Below are positions 60,726 through 64,000 of a DNA stretch of 64,000 nucleotides, in pieces. A model generated the notes under the pieces. It worked only from the letters and a program-made list of their open reading frames with translations. It was not told where the DNA came from and did no database searches. How positions within the stretch are numbered: the stretch's first letter is position 1; every line of letters starts with the position of its first letter. Origin of the DNA: Salinisphaera sp049568105 (GTDB lineage: Bacteria > Pseudomonadota > Gammaproteobacteria > Nevskiales > Salinisphaeraceae); NCBI RefSeq assembly GCF_049568105.1, contig NZ_CP145335.1:3410001-3474000 (forward strand). The letters run 5' to 3'. The position numbers and the translations under genes are program-made.

Positions 60726-62738
60726 CTACCAGTAAGGCCCAGGCAATAGTGCCGCCAACAGGCGCGCCTTAACATCCGGTTTGACCTGCGCCTCGCTACG
60801 CGCGGAATAGCCGCGGGCCGCCTTCGACGACGGGAACATGTGGAAAGCCTTGTGCAGGACAAAGTCGTTGACCTTGGGCCACATCGCATAGCTGATCTGG
60901 GCCGTGGTGCCCAGCGGTGAGGCAATACTTTTCGGCCGATCGATGATCGCGGTCACGATCATATCCGCAGCCTGCTCGGGCGTCAGCGCTGGCACATAGT
61001 CGTAGAGCTTGGTCGGCGCGATCATCGGCGTTCGGACCAGCGGCATATAGATCGTAGTCAGATCGATATTGCGCGAGGCGACTTCCGGCGACAGACACCG
61101 CGAAAACGCATCCAGCGCGGCTTTCGAGGCCACATAGGCCGAAAAGCGCGGCGCATTGGTCAGCACCCCGATCGACGAGATGTTGATGATATGCCCCGAA
61201 CGGCGCTTGGCCATCGACGGCAGCAGATTGAAGATCATTCGCAGCGCGCCGAAATAATTGAGCTGCATGGTGCGCTCGAAATCATGAAAGCGCGACAGCG
61301 ATTCGAACACCGAGCGACGAATCGAGTGGCCGGCATTGTTGATCAGAATATCGACGTGATGGTGATCGCGCAGGATTTGATTCGTGCAGTCGTCGATCGC
61401 TTCCAGCTTCGACAGATCGCAGGAATAGGCAAAGGCCCGCCCGCCCATATGCTCGATGATCGCCCGAGTTTCTTCGAGCCGCTCGGGATTGCGCGCAATC
61501 ATACAGACCGTGGCCCCGGCATAGGCCAGCTTTTTAGCTGCCATGAAGCCGATACCGCTGGATGCCCCGGTAATCACCACCACGCGGCCGGACACCCGGC
61601 GTACTAGCGTTGCCGGCACATCAACATGGCAATCGATGTGCAGCTCCCAGTAACGCCATAGCGTTTCGGCGTAATCGACCAGCCTCGGGCATTTGATGCC
61701 ACTTCCGGCCAGCGCCGCGCGGGTATTCACATCGTCGAAGATCGCCCGATTGTTGACATAGCCCAGAATCGACAGCGGCACGCCGAGCTTGCGCGAAACC
61801 TGTTTTTCCAGCCAGCGCGCCATCGGCAGTCGGCTGGCGATGCGCTTGAACTGGCGTTCGACATCGGCCGGCCATTCCTGGCTCGGCAGATTGCGGATCA
61901 CGTCCGGGCCGTGCGCCGCCCGGACGAAGATCTTAAGCATCTCGCCGGCGGTCGGCGGGTCCGGCTGGACCAAGAAATAGGCCTGGCCGTTGCCGGAGCG
62001 CTTGTGGGCAATATGCACCATGGCCGAAACCACGTAGTCCACCGGCGCGATCGGCATGCGCCCGCCCTCGAGGCCGAGCAGCGGCAGCCACTTCGGCAGA
62101 CGGTCGCGCAGCGCCTTGATCGCCGGGAAGAAATAATACGGCCCGTCAGCCTTGTCCATTTCCCCGGTCTCGGAATGCCCAACCACCATGCCGGGCCGAT
62201 AGATCCGCCAGGGCACGGTCGCACGCTCGCGCACGATCGCTTCCGACTGGAACTTGGTCCGGTAGTAGGGATGCGACAGCGTCTGCCCCACATCGAACAT
62301 GTTGTCGGTGAACACACCGTCGTAATCCGCACCGGCGATCGCGACCGACGACATGTGGTGGAACAGCGGTTTGCGCTTGTTTTCGGTCGCCAGTGCAGCA
62401 GCCAAGGCAACCATGTTCGCCGTTCCGCCATTATTGACCCGGTCGGCCTGGGCGTCGGTCATGTTCATGTCGTAAACCGCGGCCAGATGAAAGACATGAT
62501 CGATAGTGCCGGCCAATTGCGCCTTGGCTGCCTCGTCGATCACCCCCGGGCGCGTGATATCGCCCCAGACCGGGATCAGATTCGTTTCATCAGCCCCCAG
62601 GGCCTCGCGCAGCGCATCCAGCTTCGCGACACTGGCTCGACGCATTAGCACATAGACCGTACTCGCCCGACGCGCCAACAGCCGCTCAACCAGGAAACGT
62701 CCAATAAAACCGGTCGCGCCGGTCACCAGGTATTTCAT
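60726..62738 (-). CDS. Two-domain fatty acyl-CoA/ACP reductase (alcohol-forming)
   Basis: 670 residues. Residues 1-370 are an extended SDR (male-sterility-type) domain: TGATGFIGRFLVERLL, HLAAVYDMN, YYRTKFQSE and YRPGMVVGHSETGEMDK. Residues about 385-670 are a second SDR: VVITGASSGIGFMAA, NNAGHSIRRS, ISSIGVLTNAPRFSAYVASK and TIYMPLVRTPMIAPTK, ending GPYW. This layout and these stretches match the Marinobacter bifunctional fatty acyl reductase, which reduces acyl-CoA to the alcohol in two steps with NADPH for wax-ester storage. A wax-ester synthase is not in the window. Confidence 0.93.
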   Translation of the reverse strand: MKYLVTGATGFIGRFLVERLLARRASTVYVLMRRASVAKLDALREALGADETNLIPVWGDITRPGVIDEAAKAQLAGTIDHVFHLAAVYDMNMTDAQADRVNNGGTANMVALAAALATENKRKPLFHHMSSVAIAGADYDGVFTDNMFDVGQTLSHPYYRTKFQSEAIVRERATVPWRIYRPGMVVGHSETGEMDKADGPYYFFPAIKALRDRLPKWLPLLGLEGGRMPIAPVDYVVSAMVHIAHKRSGNGQAYFLVQPDPPTAGEMLKIFVRAAHGPDVIRNLPSQEWPADVERQFKRIASRLPMARWLEKQVSRKLGVPLSILGYVNNRAIFDDVNTRAALAGSGIKCPRLVDYAETLWRYWELHIDCHVDVPATLVRRVSGRVVVITGASSGIGFMAAKKLAYAGATVCMIARNPERLEETRAIIEHMGGRAFAYSCDLSKLEAIDDCTNQILRDHHHVDILINNAGHSIRRSVFESLSRFHDFERTMQLNYFGALRMIFNLLPSMAKRRSGHIINISSIGVLTNAPRFSAYVASKAALDAFSRCLSPEVASRNIDLTTIYMPLVRTPMIAPTKLYDYVPALTPEQAADMIVTAIIDRPKSIASPLGTTAQISYAMWPKVNDFVLHKAFHMFPSSKAARGYSARSEAQVKPDVKARLLAALLPGPYW

Positions 62739-62879
62739 CTCTTATTGCTCTCTTTGCAGCCGGCGCCGTATTGTTTTCGACGATTTTACGCGAGGCCGAA
62801 TCGGCCGGGACCGCCCCCGGTCCCGCAGCCCGCCTGCGATCTGACAGAATAACCGTTCAGCCCCACGCGCTGGTAAACC

Positions 62880-63221
62880 ATGAGCGATACTATCTTTAGC
62901 AAGATCATCAACCGCGAGATCGAGGCCGACATCGTCCATGAAGACGATCACTGCCTGGCTTTTCGTGACGTCAACCCACAGGCGCCGCTGCATGTGTTGG
63001 TGATCCCGAAAAAACCGATCGACAAGCTGGTCAACGCCGCCGACAGCGACCAGGCCCTGCTGGGGCACCTGATGCTGGTCGCACGCCGGGTCGCCCGCGA
63101 CCAAGGCTACGGCGACGCATTCCGTCTGGTGATGAACAACGGCGAAGCTGTTGGCCAGAGTGTGTTCCATCTGCATCTGCATGTACTGGGTGGCCGTGCA
63201 TTCGAGTGGCCGCCAGGCTAG
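62880..63221 (+). CDS. hinT: HIT family nucleotide-binding protein (HinT-like)
   Basis: 113 residues. N-terminal DTIFSKIINREIEADIVHED and the histidine triad HLHLHVLGG near the C-terminus, with the usual WPPG end. HinT hydrolyses aminoacyl- or lysyl-AMP-type phosphoramidates. It stands alone, divergent from the acyl reductase. Confidence 0.95.
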   Translation: MSDTIFSKIINREIEADIVHEDDHCLAFRDVNPQAPLHVLVIPKKPIDKLVNAADSDQALLGHLMLVARRVARDQGYGDAFRLVMNNGEAVGQSVFHLHLHVLGGRAFEWPPG

Positions 63222-63567
63222 AACCGGCCGGCAACCCCAACGCGCGTACGCCAGGCGCGGGCGCGCAACGAGCCGAGACGTCGCGTCCGCCGCACCGTCA
63301 CCGTGTGGCGGTGCGCAACGACGCAGAACGGCGACCCAACAGCACCTGCCCCGTAGGACCGAGCTGCTGACGTCGCACACGCAGTCAGGCAGTGCTTGGC
63401 CCCGGCTTGGTGGCCATCGCCGTTCGCGCCTCGGACTTGTATTTTTTGCCAACGGCTTTATTGTTTCCGAGTGAAAAATGCCGCGCATGCCGCCGGCGCC
63501 GTGCCGCCCCTCGGTCTGATTGTCCAGCCGAAGGCACGCCGTTCCTTCCTCAAAGCAACGAATTCTG
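63222..63567. other. 346-bp stretch without a supported gene
   Basis: Between hinT and folE2. Open frames here overlap in different registers and lack ribosome binding sites. The middle has a short AT-rich part (TTGTATTTTTTGCC, about 63438) that may be the folE2 promoter. No Zur-type palindrome was recognised by eye. Confidence 0.45.
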
Positions 63568-64000
63568 ATGAGCACGACCGCCAAATCAGACAACGCCGAC
63601 TCGCCCGACACATCCGCCTCGGACCCAGCTGTTTCCCGCGAGATCGAAGACGTTCAAGGCCGGCCCGATCCGCGCAACCTCGCGATCAATAAGGTCGGAA
63701 TCTGCGATATTCGGCACCCAGTCTCGATCGCCCAGCGCATCGGCGGCAATCAATCGACGATTGCCACCTTCGGCATGTACGTCAACCTGCCCCATGAGTT
63801 TAAGGGCACCCATATGTCGCGCTTCGTCGAGATTCTCAACGCCCATGAACACCAGATCACCCTGGAATCGTTCAAGGCCATGCTCGGCGAAATGACCGAC
63901 CGTCTCGAGTCCGACAACGGCCATATCGAGATGACCTTTCCCTACTTCATCGACAAGTATGCCCCGGTCACTGGTGAAAAAGGCGTCATGGACTATGAAG
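63568..64000 (+). CDS. folE2: GTP cyclohydrolase IB FolE2, N-terminal part (cut by window edge)
   Basis: 144 codons are visible from ATG 63568 before the window ends. After a Ser/Asp-rich tail, the FolE2 pattern begins: NKVGICDIRHPVSI, then GMYVNLPHEFKGTHMSRFVE, which is characteristic of the type IB enzymes. FolE2 converts GTP to dihydroneopterin triphosphate for folate or pterin synthesis and, unlike FolE, need not use zinc. The catalytic C-terminal half lies outside the window. Confidence 0.92.
   Translation, partial: MSTTAKSDNADSPDTSASDPAVSREIEDVQGRPDPRNLAINKVGICDIRHPVSIAQRIGGNQSTIATFGMYVNLPHEFKGTHMSRFVEILNAHEHQITLESFKAMLGEMTDRLESDNGHIEMTFPYFIDKYAPVTGEKGVMDYE

Noticed and set aside
62742..63611. 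289-codon minus-strand frame opposite hinT
   Set aside because: hinT on the plus strand has the full histidine triad; this frame has no family match and starts inside folE2.
1..64000. tRNA, rRNA or CRISPR arrays
   Set aside because: No cloverleaf-like, rRNA-like or regularly spaced short repeats were recognised by eye; a covariance-model search would be needed to exclude a small RNA.

Overview
The window comes from a GC-rich gammaproteobacterium, most likely a marine or salt-tolerant one. The evidence is the gammaproteobacterial housekeeping set (coaBC, dut, argB, pyrE, radC, rpmB, rpmG, mutM), a TRAP transporter resembling the ectoine-type TeaABC/UehABC systems next to a DoeA-like M24 protein, and a Marinobacter-type fatty acyl reductase. 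Gene content is reminiscent of Salinisphaera, but that assignment is inference. No rRNA, tRNA, CRISPR array or complete insertion sequence was seen.

Layout. 1-2.6 kb: an AsmA-like protein (cut by the window edge), a fused ThiS-ThiG thiazole synthase and TrmB. 3-8.6 kb: TRAP permeases (dctQM, + strand) facing the binding protein (dctP, - strand), with three abutting CTAG-bounded repeat modules between them, then the DoeA-like M24 protein. 8.8-16.6 kb: an aldo/keto reductase and a whole lower mevalonate pathway (HMG-CoA synthase, diphosphomevalonate decarboxylase, phosphomevalonate kinase, a fused HMG-CoA reductase-mevalonate kinase, type I IPP isomerase). 16.8-37.4 kb: a hopanoid island, hpnM, hpnB, hpnH, hpnL, hpnA, hpnN, hpnG and a fused squalene synthase-squalene/hopene cyclase, with a 2-aminoethylphosphonate (AEP) pathway inside it: PEP mutase fused to a nucleotidyltransferase, phosphonopyruvate decarboxylase, AEP transaminase, a second nucleotidyltransferase, a 2OG-Fe(II) oxygenase and a CDP-alcohol phosphotransferase. 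Farnesyl-PP synthase is divergent at the edge. 37.7-46.7 kb: DUF4139, AmpG, exonuclease III, PyrE, ArgB, VOC protein, Dut, CoaBC, RadC, a small outer-membrane protein. 46.9-52.7 kb: L28/L33, a GldFG-type ABC operon, MutM. 53-64 kb: a glutamate-synthase-like FMN protein, YkvA-like protein, SDR, GlsB-like protein, chemoreceptor, TauE-like exporter, DAHP synthase, a two-domain fatty acyl reductase, a HIT protein and the start of FolE2.

How they work together. The window encodes an almost continuous route from acetoacetyl-CoA through mevalonate, IPP, FPP and squalene to hopene and extended, exported hopanoids. Several consecutive steps are merged into single polypeptides. In the same transcription direction, with overlapping or nearly touching genes, it encodes AEP synthesis, likely CMP activation of AEP, and a CDP-alcohol phosphotransferase sitting between hpnN and hpnA. 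The best reading is a combined membrane-lipid locus making hopanoids together with a phosphonate-headgroup lipid, either diacylglyceryl-AEP or an AEP-bearing hopanoid. The enzyme families are recognisable; the lipid product is inference.
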